64,000 nucleotides of DNA. It comes from Cystobacter fuscus DSM 2262. GTDB lineage: Bacteria; Myxococcota; Myxococcia; Myxococcales; Myxococcaceae. Below the pieces are notes generated by a model, which searched no databases, had not been told where the DNA came from, and saw only the letters and a list, made by a program, of their open reading frames with translations. The stretch spans positions 372,001-436,000 of the forward strand of contig NZ_ANAH02000010.1 in the NCBI RefSeq assembly GCF_000335475.2, given 5' to 3'. The translations under genes were made by a program, and so were the position numbers. Below, piece by piece: positions 40,521-49,582 of this stretch; positions within the stretch are counted from its first letter, which is position 1; each line of letters opens with the position of its first letter.

Positions 40521-41372
40521 CTACTCGGTCCGGGCCTCGAGCCGGCGGTGGCTCCAGCGCTGGAGCAGGTTGACGACCAGCAGCAGCGCGAACGACACGA
40601 GGAGCATGACCCCGGCGATGGCCGTGGCGCCCGCGTAGTCGTACTGCTCCAGCCGGGTGATGATGAGCAGCGGCGCGATCTCCGTCTTCAAGGGCATGTT
40701 GCCGGAGATGAAGACGACCGAGCCGTACTCTCCGATGGCCCGGGCGAAGGCGAGCGTGAAGCCGCTGAGCAGCGCGGGGAAGATGGCCGGCAGCAGTACG
40801 TGCGTGAACGTCCTCCACGGCGAGGCGCCGAGCGTGGCGGCGGCCTCCTCCACGTCCGCGTCGAGCTCCTCGAGCACGGGCTGTACGGTGCGCACCACGA
40901 AGGGCAGGCCGATGAAGGTGAGCGCCACGCCCACGCCCAGCGGGGTGAAGGCCACCTTGATGCCCCAGGCCTCCAGGTAGCGCCCGTACCAGCCGTTGTG
41001 CGAGTAGAGCGTGGTGAGCGTGAGCCCGGCCACGGCGGTGGGCAGGGCGAAGGGCAGGTCCACCAGCGCGTCCACGAGCGCGCGGCCCGGGAAGCGGTAG
41101 CGCACGAGCACCCACGCCACGAGCAGTCCGAAGACGGTGTTGACGAGCGCGGCGAAGAAGGCCGCGCCGAAGCTCAGCCGGTAGGCGGCGAGCACGCGGG
41201 GCGAGGCCACGGTGGCCCAGAACTGCTCCCACGTCAGGCTGAACGTCTTGAGGAAGAGGGCCGACAGCGGAATGAGGACGATGAGGCCCAGGTAGAACCA
41301 GCTCAGGCCCAACGTCAGCCCGAAGCCCGGCAGGACGCGGCGGCGCGCGGAGGCTTGCATGGGCGCGCTCAC
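40521..41372 (-). CDS. cysT: Sulfate ABC transporter permease CysT
   Basis: A 283-residue permease homologous to CysW. It has the EAA loop [21 protein letters not shown], the CysT-type [20 protein letters not shown], and [20 protein letters not shown]. About six membrane helices are visible. Its ATG overlaps the sbp stop by 4 bp. Together with CysW it forms the sulfate channel. Confidence 0.92.
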   Translation of the reverse strand: MSAPMQASARRRVLPGFGLTLGLSWFYLGLIVLIPLSALFLKTFSLTWEQFWATVASPRVLAAYRLSFGAAFFAALVNTVFGLLVAWVLVRYRFPGRALVDALVDLPFALPTAVAGLTLTTLYSHNGWYGRYLEAWGIKVAFTPLGVGVALTFIGLPFVVRTVQPVLEELDADVEEAAATLGASPWRTFTHVLLPAIFPALLSGFTLAFARAIGEYGSVVFISGNMPLKTEIAPLLIITRLEQYDYAGATAIAGVMLLVSFALLLVVNLLQRWSHRRLEARTE

Positions 41373-42415
41373 TTCGCCTGGAGCACGTAGAGTTGATCGA
41401 ACGTGCCGCCGTCCTCGAAGTGTTGCTTCTGCGCCTGCTTCCAGCCGCCCGCCACTTCCTCGAGCGTGAAGAGCTTCACCGGGGCGAGGCTCTTGCCGGC
41501 CTTCTGGGCGGCCTGGGCCGAGCGCGGCCGGTAGTGGTGCTTCGCGGCGAGCTCCTGTCCCTCCTCGGTGTAGAGGAAGCGCAGGTAGGCCTCGGCCAGG
41601 ACGCGCGTGCCCTTGCGGTCCACGTTCTTGTCCACGAGGGCCACGGGCGGCTCGGCGAGGATGCTGTCCGTGGGGGTGATGATCTCGAAGCGCTCGGGGC
41701 CCACCTCCTGGGTGAGCAGGTAGGCCTCGTTCTCCCAGGCGATCAGCACGTCCCCGAGTCCGCGCTCGGCGAAGGTGGTGGTGGCGCCGCGCGCGCCCGA
41801 GTCCAACACGGGCACGTTCTTGAACAGGGCGGTGATGTACTGACGCGCCTGGGCCTCGTCCCCACCGGACTTGCGCAGCGCATGGCCCCAGGCGGCGAGG
41901 TAGTTCCAGCGCGCGCCCCCGGACGTCTTGGGATTGGGGGTGATGACGGACACGCCCGGGCGCACCAGGTCCTCCCAGTCATGGATGCCCTGGGGGTTGC
42001 CCTTGCGCACCACGAAGACGATGGTGGACGTGTACGGCGCGCTGTGCTCGGGCAGGCGCGACTGCCAGTCGGCCGGCAACAGCTGCGCCTTGTCGTGCAA
42101 CATGTCGATGTCGTACGCGAGCGCCAGCGTCACGACGTCCGCGTCCAGCCCGTCGATGACGGCGCGCGCCTGCTTGCCCGAGCCGCCATGGGACTGCTTG
42201 ATGGTGGGCTTCGTCCCCGTCTTCGCCTCCCACTGTTTGGCGAAGGCGGCGTTGATGTCCGTGTAGAGCTCGCGCGTGGGATCGTACGAGACGTTGAGCA
42301 GGGTGGGGGCGTCGGTGGACGCGGCGCCGGGCTTCGAGCAGCCCGTCCAGACGGACAGGGCGGCCAGGAGCACGGTCAGCAGGGACGCGGTGAGGGGCGG
42401 GTGATGGGTCTTCAT
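41369..42415 (-). CDS. sbp: Periplasmic sulfate-binding protein
   Basis: A 348-residue solute-binding protein with a lipoprotein-like signal ([15 protein letters not shown]). It has [20 protein letters not shown] at the start of the mature part, [20 protein letters not shown] and the sulfate-site segment [17 protein letters not shown], all typical of Sbp/CysP. The tail SNTFD is here [13 protein letters not shown]. It heads the operon, and AAGG lies eight bases before the ATG. The family also binds thiosulfate, so the exact anion is not fixed. Confidence 0.92.
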   Translation of the reverse strand: MKTHHPPLTASLLTVLLAALSVWTGCSKPGAASTDAPTLLNVSYDPTRELYTDINAAFAKQWEAKTGTKPTIKQSHGGSGKQARAVIDGLDADVVTLALAYDIDMLHDKAQLLPADWQSRLPEHSAPYTSTIVFVVRKGNPQGIHDWEDLVRPGVSVITPNPKTSGGARWNYLAAWGHALRKSGGDEAQARQYITALFKNVPVLDSGARGATTTFAERGLGDVLIAWENEAYLLTQEVGPERFEIITPTDSILAEPPVALVDKNVDRKGTRVLAEAYLRFLYTEEGQELAAKHHYRPRSAQAAQKAGKSLAPVKLFTLEEVAGGWKQAQKQHFEDGGTFDQLYVLQAK

Positions 42416-42756
42416 GTGGTGGCCTTGGTCGGGTGACCGCGAGTTCCCGGGTGCATTCGAGGCCCGACAAGAGCCATGAAAGTCGAAGGCCCACCGTCCC
42501 TCGCGGGCGTGGGCTCTTCCTTGCTCGCCTCCGTCAGCCTCCACGCTGACGGCGGACGAGCGCCCACCGCCGGGACCGACAGCAACAGCAGACTTCCTGG
42601 CGGCTCGGAGTGGACATTGATGGGCCTAACGTGCCCGCCACATGTCCGTTTGTCAAGACGACTCTCCGTTATAGCGGAAGGGGGCCTCGTCGGAGGGCAG
42701 GCGGCGCGGCCGGACGGCTCCGAGGCCTTCCGGGCGGGTCGGCTAGAGTGGGCACC
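42416..42756 (-). promoter_or_regulatory. Divergent promoter region of the sulfate operon, with a leader hairpin
   Basis: A 341-bp gap without genes between sbp and a membrane kinase. CCGTCAGC (42531-42538) and GCTGACGG (42545-42552) make a perfect 8-bp stem with a 6-base loop, inside the probable sbp leader. A TTGACA box reads on the minus strand at 42656-42651, but no convincing -10 follows at 17 bp. No SAM riboswitch or S-box was recognised. Confidence 0.35.
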
Positions 42757-44385
42757 ATGCAAGCCGCCGTACCGCGCGCCGCGCGCTCATCCCAGTTGCT
42801 GCAGGAGTACCTGGCCCAGGACGTCGTCCCCCGGGAGGTGTCCATCGCCCGGTTCATGCGCGGCATGGTGTCGTTCAGCTGCGTGGCGGCGCTGCTGCTC
42901 GTCGGGCCGATCGGCTGGAAGCTGTCGTTGTGCCTCGCGGCGCTCACGGGCGCGTTGAGCATCTATTACACGCTCATGCTGCGCGCCCTGCGGGAGGGCG
43001 GCTTCCACCCGGCGATGCAGTGGGTGGACAGCGCCCTCACGGTGTCCATTCCGGCCGTGGTGTTCCTCGCCGACGTGTACTTCAACGGCGCCGTGTACGC
43101 GCTCACCACGCCGCCCGCGTATGCCTGGGGCACGCTCATCGTCGTGTGCGCGCTGCGCACCAACCGCTATCTGGCCTACTTCGCCGCGGGGCTCGCGGCG
43201 CTGGAGTACCTGCTGCTCTACCTGCTGGTGGCCCTGCCCCGGCTGCCCCCCGGCTCCCCGGACACCCTGGAGCTGCCCATGGTGTTCCTGCGCTGCATGT
43301 TCCTCTTCTCCTATGGCCCGCTCACGGCGACGCTCGGCACGCTCATCATGAACAAGGCCGGGGACGCGCTGCGCGCCATCCGGGAGAAGGACGTGATGGG
43401 CAAGTACTTCCTCCACGAGCGGCTGGGCGTGGGCGGCATGGCCGAGGTGTTCCGCGCCACCTACAGCCCCGAGGGCGGCTTCGAGAAGCAGGTGGCCATC
43501 AAGCGCGTGCTGCCCGCGTACGCGGACAACGAGGAGTTCCTCGCCCTGTTCCGGCGCGAGGCGGAGCTGGGCTCGCTGCTCAACCACCCCAACATCGTCC
43601 AGGTGCTCGACCTGGGCCGGCACCAGGGCACGGTCTTCCTCGCCCTGGAGTATGTGGATGGCCTGCCGTTGAGCACGCTCCTGCAGCGCGTGCGGCGGCT
43701 GCCGCCGGCGGCGGTGGCCTACATCGGCGCGGAGATGGCCCTGGCGCTCGCGTACATGCACGGGCGCACGGGCCGCCGTGGCGAGCCGCTCGGCCTCGTG
43801 CATCGCGACCTCAACCCCCCCAACATCCTCCTGTCGCGCATCGGCGAGGTGAAGCTGTCGGACTTCGGCGTCGCACGCGCGGCCAAGCAGCTCGCCCTCA
43901 CCCGTGCCCAGACGGTGCGCGGCAAGGCGGGCTACATGGCGCCCGAGCAGGCCCACGGCCTGGAACTGGATGGCCGCGCGGACCTCTTCTCCCTGGGCCT
44001 CACCCTGTACGAGGCCCTCACCGGCCAGCCCGCCCTCCACGGAGAGACCGACGCCGAGCTGATGATCGCCTCCACCCAGCAGGACGTGCCCCCGCCCTCG
44101 CACCTCGTGCCGGGCCTCTCACCCGCCCTGGACGCCATCATCGCCGGCTTGCTGCGCAGGGACCTGGAGCAGCGCACGCGCTCGGCGGAGGTGCTGGGGC
44201 GGCAATTCCTGGCGCTCCCGGGCGCCGAGGCCCCGTATGTCCATGGTCAGCGGCAGTTGCTCGAGGCCCTGCGCGAGGCCACCACTCAGCCCGCCACGCC
44301 CGTGCAGCCCCTGCAACTCACTCCCGACATGGCCCTGACCGAGGCGGCCGAGGCGCTGCCCGCTCCCCACGCGGGCCGGCGCTGA
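42757..44385 (+). CDS. Ser/Thr protein kinase with N-terminal membrane domain
   Basis: A 542-residue kinase. Residues 35-200 hold about six membrane helices (for example FSCVAALLLVGPIGWKLSLC). The kinase domain follows at about 215-490: P-loop GVGGMAEV (224-231), Lys249 in VAIKR, HRDLNPPN (349-356), DFG (369-371) and the activation-segment end GYMAPEQAHG. All catalytic residues are present. The usual myxobacterial layout is kinase first and one helix after; here the membrane part comes first and resembles a sensor. The C-terminal 50 residues are disordered. The input sensed by the membrane part and the targets are unknown. Confidence 0.88.
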   Translation: MQAAVPRAARSSQLLQEYLAQDVVPREVSIARFMRGMVSFSCVAALLLVGPIGWKLSLCLAALTGALSIYYTLMLRALREGGFHPAMQWVDSALTVSIPAVVFLADVYFNGAVYALTTPPAYAWGTLIVVCALRTNRYLAYFAAGLAALEYLLLYLLVALPRLPPGSPDTLELPMVFLRCMFLFSYGPLTATLGTLIMNKAGDALRAIREKDVMGKYFLHERLGVGGMAEVFRATYSPEGGFEKQVAIKRVLPAYADNEEFLALFRREAELGSLLNHPNIVQVLDLGRHQGTVFLALEYVDGLPLSTLLQRVRRLPPAAVAYIGAEMALALAYMHGRTGRRGEPLGLVHRDLNPPNILLSRIGEVKLSDFGVARAAKQLALTRAQTVRGKAGYMAPEQAHGLELDGRADLFSLGLTLYEALTGQPALHGETDAELMIASTQQDVPPPSHLVPGLSPALDAIIAGLLRRDLEQRTRSAEVLGRQFLALPGAEAPYVHGQRQLLEALREATTQPATPVQPLQLTPDMALTEAAEALPAPHAGRR

Positions 44386-44470
44386 GGCGCGCCCGGTCCA
44401 TGCCGTCCTCCTGGGCGTAACGCCCGCCGCCGCTCGCTTCCGCCGCGTCCCTTCACTCATGGATTGCGGA

Positions 44471-44496
44471 CATGCGGATATTCGTATATTGGAATG
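44471..44496. promoter_or_regulatory. ArsR operator overlapping the arsR promoter
   Basis: A 26-bp imperfect dyad, 18 of 26 positions symmetric, of the form CATnCnnATATnCG and its mirror. It is very AT-rich in this genome and ends 5 bp before the chosen arsR ATG. TATATT inside it could be a -10. It shows that an ATG at 44472 is inside the operator and not the start of translation. Confidence 0.6.
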
Positions 44497-44501
44497 TCCT
44501 C

Positions 44502-44864
44502 ATGTCGTCCGCCGCCCACCTGGAAGTCCAACGAGCCTGTCGGCTCTTCAAGGCGCTGGGGGATGAAACGCGCCTGCGCATCGTGGCGCTGCTGTCCCAC
44601 GGGGAGCTGTGCGTCTGCCACCTGGAGTCCGCCCTCGGGCTGACGCAATCCAACACCTCCCGCCAGCTCGGCGTGCTGCGCGCGGCCGGTGTGGTGGAGC
44701 CCCGCCGCGAAGGCAGCTGGGTCTACTACCGGCTCGCCCCTCAGCTCGACGAGGTGTGCAAGCAACAGCTCGAGGCGCTCGTGGGCACCTTCGGCAAGCG
44801 CGAGACGCTCCGCCAGGACGTGGAGCAACTCCTCAAGGTTCGCGGGCCCGACTCCTGCCGGTGA
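44502..44864 (+). CDS. arsR: ArsR family arsenic-responsive repressor
   Basis: A 120-residue winged-helix repressor that leaves its operator when arsenite binds. It has the metal-site motif ELCVCHLE with two cysteines on helix 3, then GLTQSNTSRQLGVLRAAGVV (recognition helix) and RREGSWVYYRLAP (wing). The start at 44502 follows GGAA and leaves the upstream dyad free as operator. It opens the ars operon; acr3 starts 35 bp later. Autoregulation is expected. Confidence 0.92.
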   Translation: MSSAAHLEVQRACRLFKALGDETRLRIVALLSHGELCVCHLESALGLTQSNTSRQLGVLRAAGVVEPRREGSWVYYRLAPQLDEVCKQQLEALVGTFGKRETLRQDVEQLLKVRGPDSCR

Positions 44865-44899
44865 GCCTTGGCCCTCGCGCCTCTCCCCCTTCTTCTCCC

Positions 44900-46009
44900 A
44901 TGAGGACACACCCCGTGCCCGATGCCCTCGTCAGACGACTCTCCTTCATCGACCGCTTCCTGCCGGTCTGGATCTTCGCCGCCATGGCCCTCGGCATCGG
45001 CCTGGGGCGGGCCTTCCCCGACATCGGGGCACGGCTGGACACGGTGAAGCTCGACACCGTCTCCCTGCCCATCGCCCTCGGCCTGCTGTGGATGATGTAC
45101 CCGGTGCTGGCGAAGGTGCGTTACGGAGAGCTGGGCCGGCTGCGCTCGCGCGGCAAGCTCTTCGGCGTCTCGCTCCTGCTCAACTGGGTGGTGGGGCCGG
45201 TGTTGATGTTCGTCCTGGCGTGGGTGCTGCTGCCGGACCTGCCCCACTACCGCACGGGCCTCATCCTCATTGGCCTCGCCCGCTGCATCGCCATGGTGCT
45301 GGTGTGGAACATGCTCGCCTGTGGCAGCAACGAGCTGGCCGCGGTGCTGGTGGCGCTCAACTCCGTCTTCCAAATCCTCTTCTACTCGGTGCTTGGCTGG
45401 TTCTTCATCACCGTCGTCCCCGGCTGGCTCGGCGCGGAAGGCGCCGCGTTCGACGTGTCCATGTGGAGCATCGCCAGGAGCGTGCTCATCTTCCTCGGCG
45501 TACCGCTGGTGGCGGGGGCGCTCACCCGCATCGGGCTGACCCGGCTCAAGGGCGAGGAGTGGTACGAGAAGACGTTCCTGCCGCGCCTGGGGCCCACCGC
45601 GCTGCTCGGGCTGCTCTACACCATCGTCCTGATGTTCGCGATGCAGGGGGAGAAGATCACCCGCCTGCCATTGGACGTGGTGCGAATCTCCATTCCGCTG
45701 ATGCTCTACTTCGTCATCATGTTCGCCTCCGCCTTCTTCCTCTCGCGCAAGCTGGGCTTCAGCTACGAGGAGACGGCTTCGCTGTCCTTCACGGCGGCGG
45801 GCAACAACTTCGAGCTGGCCATCGCGGTGGCGGTGGGCGTGTTCGGCATGGCCTCGGGTGAGGCGCTGGCGGGCGTGGTGGGCCCGCTCATCGAGGTGCC
45901 CGCCCTCATCGCCCTCGTCTACCTCTCCTTGTGGCTGAGGCGCAGGCTCTTCCCGGAGTCGGAGTCCGTCGTCCTGCCCCGCCGCCTCGAGGGCGCGCGT
46001 CCGGAGTAG
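44900..46009 (+). CDS. acr3: Arsenite efflux transporter Acr3
   Basis: A 369-residue inner-membrane arsenite exporter with about ten helices. It has the family Cys motif LARCIAMVLVWNMLACGSNE, and SFTAAGNNFELAIAVAVGVF with the conserved Asn-Asn-Phe-Glu that carries the charge-coupling residue. PLIEVPALIALVYLSLW ends the fold. Acr3 is not related to ArsB. It lies between arsR and arsC and is expected to be induced by arsenite. Confidence 0.94.
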   Translation: MRTHPVPDALVRRLSFIDRFLPVWIFAAMALGIGLGRAFPDIGARLDTVKLDTVSLPIALGLLWMMYPVLAKVRYGELGRLRSRGKLFGVSLLLNWVVGPVLMFVLAWVLLPDLPHYRTGLILIGLARCIAMVLVWNMLACGSNELAAVLVALNSVFQILFYSVLGWFFITVVPGWLGAEGAAFDVSMWSIARSVLIFLGVPLVAGALTRIGLTRLKGEEWYEKTFLPRLGPTALLGLLYTIVLMFAMQGEKITRLPLDVVRISIPLMLYFVIMFASAFFLSRKLGFSYEETASLSFTAAGNNFELAIAVAVGVFGMASGEALAGVVGPLIEVPALIALVYLSLWLRRRLFPESESVVLPRRLEGARPE

Positions 46010-46033
46010 CCCACCCCACTCCCTGGAGCTTCC

Positions 46034-46435
46034 ATGAAGACCGTCATCTTCGCCTGCGTCCACAACGCGGGCCGCTCGCAAATGGCCGCCGCCTTCTTCA
46101 ACGCACTGGCGGATCCGACGAAGGCCCGCGGTGTGTCCGCCGGCACGCAGCCGGGGGAGCGTGTCCACCCGGAGGTGCAGACCGCCATGGCCGAGGTGGG
46201 CATCGACCTGTCGGGTGCGAAGCCCCAGCGCCTCACGGACGAGCTGGCCCGGGGCGCCCACTGGCTCATCACCATGGGGTGCGGTGAGGCGTGCCCCCAT
46301 GTGCCGGGCCTCCAGCGTGATGACTGGCCGCTGGAGGACCCCAAGGGCAAGCCCGTGGAGCAGGTCCGGCGGATTCGCGACGAAGTCCGCTCCCGCGTGT
46401 CGGAGCTGCTGGCCCGGCAGGGTTGGGCCCGGTAG
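46034..46435 (+). CDS. arsC: Arsenate reductase (thioredoxin-coupled, LMW-PTP fold)
   Basis: Reduces arsenate to arsenite, which Acr3 then exports. The 133-residue protein has the P-loop CVHNAGRS (Cys8 to Arg14), the redox cysteines Cys83 and Cys87 in MGCGEACP, and DDWPLEDPKGK with the general-acid Asp. That is the pattern of Staphylococcus-type thioredoxin-coupled ArsC. It starts 24 bp after acr3. Its TAG stop directly abuts the broken helix-hairpin-helix gene on the other strand. Confidence 0.93.
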   Translation: MKTVIFACVHNAGRSQMAAAFFNALADPTKARGVSAGTQPGERVHPEVQTAMAEVGIDLSGAKPQRLTDELARGAHWLITMGCGEACPHVPGLQRDDWPLEDPKGKPVEQVRRIRDEVRSRVSELLARQGWAR

Positions 46436-46744
46436 CTCCTCCACGCGCTTGAAGGGCCGCTTCTCCCGGAAGGCGATGATGCGCTGGGCGGCCTTGGCGC
46501 CCACGCTCGGCAGCGCGTCCAGTCCACCCTCCACGCCGTAGCGTCCGCCTCCGCCCGCTCCCGCCGCGTCCTTCTTGTCCGCCGCCTCGCGCACGTGCAG
46601 CTTGCCGTCCAGCGGCAGCACGTCCAGCAATACATTGAGCGAGCCGTCCTTGTTCACGAACGCGCTGCCCGCGCGCACCCAGATGCTCCCGCCCTTGCCC
46701 TCGCGGATGGAGAACACCGCCAACCGCTTTCCCGCCGTCAGCAT
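46433..46744 (-). pseudogene. Truncated helix-hairpin-helix (ComEA-like) gene, cut at the ars operon
   Basis: From the ATG at 46744 (AAGGA eight bases upstream) the protein reads MLTAGKRLAVFSIREGKGG, then LNVLLDVLPLDGKLHVREAA, a Gly-rich spacer, and LDALPSVGAKAAQRIIAFRE, the first hairpin of a (HhH)2 DNA-binding unit, ending RPFKRVEEL at codon 104. ComEA-like proteins continue with a second hairpin (VKGIG-like); here the frame instead runs into antisense arsC and stays open far beyond. The break falls at the arsC stop. It is probably a remnant left when the ars operon arrived or rearranged. Confidence 0.65.
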
Positions 46745-47012
46745 CGTTTGATCCTTTGTCCTGCCCGCGCCTGGAGTGGCACGGTCCCTCGCCCCACAGC
46801 AGCGGTCATGCCAACGCGGCCCACCTCGGAGGACACCCGCGCGGGGCGTACACGCCGGCTTCTTCCATCCCGGCGCGAGGACGGAGCCGGGGCGCGCTCC
46901 CACCACCCGGAGCGCCGTTGTGCTCCCGCGTCCCACCGCGTCATGGGGACTAGCGCGGTTGAAAACCGTGCACACCTTGGTGCCCTCGCCACATGAGCTG
47001 GAGGCAGGAACC

Positions 47013-47579
47013 GTGCATCTGAAGTTCTCCACCCTCGCGTCACAGTTCCTGGATGATCCCCAGTCCGTGCGGCGCGCGGTGTGCTGGCCGGTGCTGGTGT
47101 GGGAGGCCACTCCCGTGGGCGTGGGTCCTGCCTTTTCCCGCAGGACCATGACGGGACTGTCGCTGCGCCGCCCCACGGTCGCCGAGCCGCTGGTACTCGA
47201 GGTGCGCAAGCGCTCGCACGCGATGACGCCCGCCACGGGCATCGTCCTGGGCCGCACGCTCGACAGCGACATCATGGTGGAGGACCCCACCGTGTCGCGC
47301 GTGCACGCCTCCTTCAACGAGGAGGCGCAGACGGGCATGTGGTACGTCTCCGACAGCGGCAGCCACAACGGCACCTGGCAGAATGGCACCCTGCTCATCC
47401 CCGGCCGGCCGTCGCCCCTCTTCGAGCGGGCCTCGCTGCGCTTCGGGGACGTGATGGCCACCTTCCTCCAGTTCTCCGCCTTCAATCAGTTCATTCTCGA
47501 CTGGTTGGCGCGTCACTCGCGCGCCACGCCCACGCCTGTGTCCGAGAGCTTCTTGACTCGCCACGGGGAAGCCCCCTAG
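47013..47579 (+). CDS. FHA domain protein
   Basis: A 188-residue protein. The FHA domain, which binds phosphothreonine, spans about 60-150: GIVLGRTLDSDIMVEDPTVS with the conserved GR, then SRVHASF and SGSHNGTWQNG. The GTG start at 47013 is chosen because AGGAA lies four bases before it; the open frame upstream has no family content. A dyad CGGTT-GAA-AACCG lies 42 bp upstream. The neighbour downstream is a TonB-dependent receptor 53 bp away. No kinase is adjacent, but two lie within 11 kb. The partner is unknown. Confidence 0.82.
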   Translation: MHLKFSTLASQFLDDPQSVRRAVCWPVLVWEATPVGVGPAFSRRTMTGLSLRRPTVAEPLVLEVRKRSHAMTPATGIVLGRTLDSDIMVEDPTVSRVHASFNEEAQTGMWYVSDSGSHNGTWQNGTLLIPGRPSPLFERASLRFGDVMATFLQFSAFNQFILDWLARHSRATPTPVSESFLTRHGEAP

Positions 47580-47632
47580 GAAAGGCACGCCCCTGGGGCC
47601 CATGCCGGGCCCTCGAGCGGGAAGGCGGGCCC

Positions 47633-49582
47633 ATGCGGTGGTCTTCCCTCGCCGGGTGCCTGGCACTCGGCACGAGCGCGTCCGTCCTCGCCCAGCCTCC
47701 CGAGGCTCCAGGAGGCGAGCCCTTCCGCGTTCCCACCGTGGAGGTGGAGGAGGCACGTCCCGTCTCCGAGCCCGCGCAGTCCGCCTCGCGGCGTGATCCC
47801 AGCGGTGCCCTGACGGTGATCGACGGGGAGGAGGGCGCGGGCGCGGCGCGCGACACCGCGGCGCTGCTGTCCACCGCGCCCGGCGTCGTGGTGCAGGACT
47901 CGGGCGGCTACGGACAGAGCAAGGCCGTGGTGGTGCGCGGGGCGTCCTCGAATGGGACGCTGGTGCTGCTCGATGGCATTCCCCTCAACGGGGCCGGAGG
48001 CATCGCGGACGTGTCACGCGTGCCCGTGGCGCTGGCCGAGCGCATCGAGGTGCTGCGCGGCGGCGCCGGGGCGCGCTACGGCTCGGGAGGACTCGGCGGC
48101 GTCATCAACATCATCACCCGCCGTCCGGGTGAGACCGCCCGCGTGGCGGGTGAGCTGTCGTATGGGATCTGGGACACGGCGGTGGGCTGGCTGTCGGCCA
48201 CGGGGCCGATCGCGGGCAACGAGGTGCTGCTGTTGCTCCACGGCGGCCTGTCGCGCGGGAACTTCCGCTACCTCTTCGATCCGAGCCCCACGCTGCCCGG
48301 GGACGCGCTCGTGGAGTCGCGGCGCGCGAACAACGATGCCCACGGGGCCGGGGGACTGCTGCGGCTGCGGCGCGAACTGGGCGGGGGCTTCTCCGTGGAC
48401 GCGCTGGGCGAGCTGTCCCTCGACGGGCGTGGGCTCGCGGGCACCGCGCAGAATCCGAGCGTGGACGCACGGCAGTCCGCGCGCCGGGGCTCGGCGACGG
48501 TGCGGCTCGCGGGCGCGTTGCCGGGAGGCGGGAGCGTGGAGGCGCGCGCGTACTACCGGCGGGACGGGCTGGCGCTCGACGGAGGCGCGTGGGGCGGGAC
48601 ACCGGCGCAGGTGCAGCGGGTGGGGAGCGTGGAGGCGGAGGGGCGGAAGCGGTGGGGGCGGCACGCCCTGTCCGCGCTGGTGGGCGTGGGGGGCGAGGCC
48701 GTGTCCGCCGCGGAGACGGCCGCGGCCTCCGGAGGAGCGCCCGCGTGGTTGCGCGCGAGTGTCATGGCGATGGACGAGGTGCGGGCGTGGGACGAGCGTC
48801 TGACGATCGCGCCCTCGGTGCGCGTGGAGCGGGCGGGACCCTATACGTTGTGGTCGCCGAAGCTGGGCGCCACGCTGCTCCTGCCCGCGGGCTTCGAGCT
48901 GCGGGCCAACGCGGGACGGGCCCACCGCGCGCCGTCCTTCCTGGAGTTGTACGTGCGCCAGGGCACGCTCCTGCCCAACCCGGCGTTGCGCCCCGAGAGC
49001 GCGCTGTACGCGGACGCGGCGGTGGTGCACCGCTCGGAGGTGTCCTCCGCCTCGGTGGGGGGCTATGCGAGCCTCTACGAGGATCTCATCTCCTACGAGG
49101 CCTATCCGCCCGGAGCGGCCCGGCCCTACAACTTCGTCCGGGCGCGCGTGGTGGGGCTCGAGGCCGAGGGCGAGTGGCGGCCCCATCCGTTCCTCTCGGG
49201 CGCGTTGAGCTACACGCTCACCGTGTCGAATGACCTGCAACGCGACGGGCGCTTCTACCTGCGCGAGCTGCCCTACCGGCCCCGGCACAAGCTGTTCGCG
49301 CGGGTGCTGGGAGGACCCCGGTGGCTCACGGGACGCGTGGAGGTGCTGGCCCAGTCGGCCCACGCGCTGTCGCGGGACGGCGTGCTGACCCTGCCCGGCC
49401 GGGCCTTCGTCCACACGGGGGTGTCCAGCACTTTCGGCTCGCGCCCGGAGCTCACCGTGTCCCTCGAGGTGCGCAACCTGTTCGACGCGCGCGTCGAGGA
49501 CTTCGTGGGCTATCCCCTGCCGGGCCGCGCCGTGTACGTGTCCGTGTCGGGCGCGTTCGAGCCGGGAAGGAAGACGCCATGA
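47633..49582 (+). CDS. TonB-dependent outer-membrane receptor (BtuB-like)
   Basis: A 649-residue outer-membrane barrel with a signal peptide (AGCLALGTSASVLA). The plug has TAALLSTAPGVVVQDSGGYG, AVVVRGASSNGTLVLLDGIP and LRGGAGARYGSGGLGGVINI, the usual TonB-receptor plug blocks. The barrel ends in VYVSVSGAF, giving a C-terminal aromatic as outer-membrane proteins do, followed by a few extra residues. Association with a cobalamin riboswitch 1.6 kb downstream suggests a corrinoid substrate. The stop overlaps the start of a Cys-rich lipoprotein by 4 bp. No riboswitch was recognised before this gene itself. Confidence 0.85.
   Translation: MRWSSLAGCLALGTSASVLAQPPEAPGGEPFRVPTVEVEEARPVSEPAQSASRRDPSGALTVIDGEEGAGAARDTAALLSTAPGVVVQDSGGYGQSKAVVVRGASSNGTLVLLDGIPLNGAGGIADVSRVPVALAERIEVLRGGAGARYGSGGLGGVINIITRRPGETARVAGELSYGIWDTAVGWLSATGPIAGNEVLLLLHGGLSRGNFRYLFDPSPTLPGDALVESRRANNDAHGAGGLLRLRRELGGGFSVDALGELSLDGRGLAGTAQNPSVDARQSARRGSATVRLAGALPGGGSVEARAYYRRDGLALDGGAWGGTPAQVQRVGSVEAEGRKRWGRHALSALVGVGGEAVSAAETAAASGGAPAWLRASVMAMDEVRAWDERLTIAPSVRVERAGPYTLWSPKLGATLLLPAGFELRANAGRAHRAPSFLELYVRQGTLLPNPALRPESALYADAAVVHRSEVSSASVGGYASLYEDLISYEAYPPGAARPYNFVRARVVGLEAEGEWRPHPFLSGALSYTLTVSNDLQRDGRFYLRELPYRPRHKLFARVLGGPRWLTGRVEVLAQSAHALSRDGVLTLPGRAFVHTGVSSTFGSRPELTVSLEVRNLFDARVEDFVGYPLPGRAVYVSVSGAFEPGRKTP

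Noticed and set aside
42651-42656. TTGACA box as a sulfate operon promoter
   Set aside because: No acceptable -10 element at 16-18 bp; mentioned only inside the gap entry.
44741-47485. 914-residue minus-strand open frame across the ars operon
   Set aside because: Only its HhH part (46433-46744) looks coded; the rest mirrors arsC and acr3, with His/Arg-rich low-complexity content.
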